15,413 bases of DNA from NCBI GenBank assembly GCA_017405675.1, contig JAFRAB010000022.1:1-15413 (forward strand), read 5' to 3'. Below the pieces are notes generated by a model that searched no databases, was not told the DNA's origin, and saw only the letters and a list, made by a program, of their open reading frames with translations. The stretch comes from Erysipelotrichaceae bacterium (lineage in GTDB: Bacteria > Bacillota_I > Bacilli_A > Erysipelotrichales > Erysipelotrichaceae). The translations under genes were made by a program, and so were the position numbers. Positions 14,737 through 15,413 of the stretch are shown here, piece by piece (the first letter of the stretch is position 1; each line of letters starts with the position of its first letter).

Positions 14737-14806
14737 ATAGTCTTCCTCCACTCGATGACTATATACTAACTGTTGTGTTCATCTGCCACTGTCCATTTTT
14801 TTGGCC

Positions 14807-14833
14807 TTATCAACTATTTGCTTGAAAATAGCG
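14807..14833. repeat. Inverted repeat of the IS1595-family element, right
   Basis: A 27-bp repeat, the perfect reverse complement of 13631-13657. TTGGCC (14801-14806) and GAAAAT (14824-14829) at a 17-base spacing form a weak outward promoter candidate reading toward the TetR-type gene, four of six matches for each box. Confidence 0.9.
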
Positions 14834-14841
14834 ACAGACAA
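14834..14841. repeat. Target-site duplication of the IS1595-family element, right
   Basis: ACAGACAA, identical to 13623-13630. Its last A is the first base of the AAGGAG ribosome site of the TetR-type gene. Confidence 0.9.
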
Positions 14842-14855
14842 AGGAGTTTGTATCA

Positions 14856-15371
14856 ATGGAAAAACAGAACAGCGCACATCAGCTTGTAATTGCCTCTCTC
14901 ACGGAAGCTTTATTAATACTCATGGAGAACAAAAAACTCAGTGACATATCCGTCTCTGAGTTATGTGAAAAAGCAGGTGTATCCCGTATATCCTTTTATC
15001 GAAATTATGACTACATATCTGACATCCTGACTGACTACCTGTCTAAAGACCTGGAAAACTGGTGGCGGGAAAAATCAGCCATCAGTAGTGACCCTCAGGA
15101 TTTCTGGAACGAACTTTTTCCACGTCTGAAAAGAAACGAAAAAATCATCCGACTGATTTACAGATCAAATGCTTCATATGTCATAAGAGATCTGATTTTT
15201 AATTCATGCGGTCCCAAACTATCCCATAGTGAAAAAGAAGCCTATGCCAGGGCGATGTTAGCCGGAACTATCTATGGCTATACAGATGAATGGATCAGAA
15301 GAGGAATGAAGGAATACCCTGAATACCTGTCTCTGCAGAATCTTATTGATACTCTTAAGACAGCAATCTAA
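14856..15371 (+). CDS. TetR/AcrR-family transcriptional regulator
   Basis: A 171-residue regulator. The N-terminal DNA-binding domain is clear: LTEALLILMENKKLSDISVSEL, then the HTH CEKAGVSRISFYRNYDYISDIL (about residues 36-57). The remaining helical ligand domain is short and contains WWREKS and a C-terminal MLAGTIYGYTDEWIRRGMKEYPEYL, as in small TetR_C_8-like members. The ATG at 14856 has AAGGAG nine bases upstream. It is divergent from the sugar operon, so it is likely its local regulator, perhaps sensing a sugar or phenolic inducer. The IS1595-family element now lies directly upstream of its ribosome site, so its native promoter is about 1.2 kb away and its expression is doubtful. The 42 bases after its stop hold nothing recognisable. 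Confidence 0.88.
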   Translation: MEKQNSAHQLVIASLTEALLILMENKKLSDISVSELCEKAGVSRISFYRNYDYISDILTDYLSKDLENWWREKSAISSDPQDFWNELFPRLKRNEKIIRLIYRSNASYVIRDLIFNSCGPKLSHSEKEAYARAMLAGTIYGYTDEWIRRGMKEYPEYLSLQNLIDTLKTAI

Positions 15372-15413
15372 TAATAATCCAGAAACATATTGATGGTGCA
15401 AATTTATACCTTA

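Larger units (their letters stand above)
13631..14833 (-). mobile_element. Complete IS1595-family insertion sequence, 1203 bp
   Basis: The element has perfect 27-bp terminal inverted repeats, an exact 8-bp flanking duplication (ACAGACAA) and one intact transposase gene transcribed toward the sugar operon. These intact features point to a recent insertion. It occupies the intergenic region between the divergent transporter and TetR-type genes. The right duplication touches the TetR gene's ribosome site. Without it the intergenic region would be about 123 bp. Confidence 0.93.

Noticed and set aside
13631..14833. IS1595-family insertion as a gene disruption
   Set aside because: Joining the flanks at one duplication restores an intact ribosome site and intergenic region, and no coding frame is broken. 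The effect is on regulation only.

Overview
The window looks like chromosomal DNA of a low- to mid-GC Bacillota (Firmicutes), most likely a gut or rumen anaerobe living on plant glycans. Evidence for this is the AGGAG-type ribosome sites, the GPH-type sugar symporter next to family-78 and family-43 glycosidases, and insertion sequences of the IS4/IS231-like and IS1595 families. I cannot name the genus from sequence alone.

Layout. Positions 1-297 (minus) hold the start of a lipoprotein gene cut by the window edge. Positions 729-2051 (minus) hold an AlbA_2/ATPase-like/winged-helix protein, whose promoter at 2100-2128 is overlapped by a clear inverted-repeat operator. Positions 2322-4016 are a complete IS4-family (IS231-like) element with 18-bp ends and a 10-bp target duplication. 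Positions 4127-4444 (minus) hold a small acidic protein of unknown function. Four copies of an unexplained 53-bp intergenic repeat (491, 2183, 2245 and 4571) separate these modules.

Positions 13521 down to 4675 (minus) form one tightly packed six-gene operon. In transcription order it encodes a GPH sugar symporter, a GH78 alpha-L-rhamnosidase, an alpha/beta-hydrolase esterase, a beta-lactamase-fold esterase, a tannase/feruloyl-esterase-like hydrolase and a GH43-like glycosidase. Genes 2-6 overlap one another by 7 to 17 bases and the operon ends in a terminator at 4635-4661. None of the five enzymes has a visible signal peptide. The simplest model is uptake of an acylated, rhamnose-bearing plant oligosaccharide or glycoside, followed by de-esterification and trimming in the cytoplasm. 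Plausible substrates are an acylated phenolic rhamnoside or a rhamnose-capped arabinogalactan fragment.

Upstream, a TetR-type regulator (14856-15371, plus) is divergent from the operon and was probably its local regulator. A complete 1,203-bp IS1595-family element (13631-14833, perfect 27-bp ends, 8-bp target duplication) has landed directly before the regulator's ribosome-binding site. It cuts the regulator off from the roughly 123-bp intergenic region the two units once shared. This probably changed control of the whole catabolic operon and is the most consequential structural observation here. I did not find an obvious new defence or RNA-guided system. The best candidates for undescribed biology are the three-esterase rhamnosidase operon, the 53-bp repeat family and the AlbA_2 protein with its operator.
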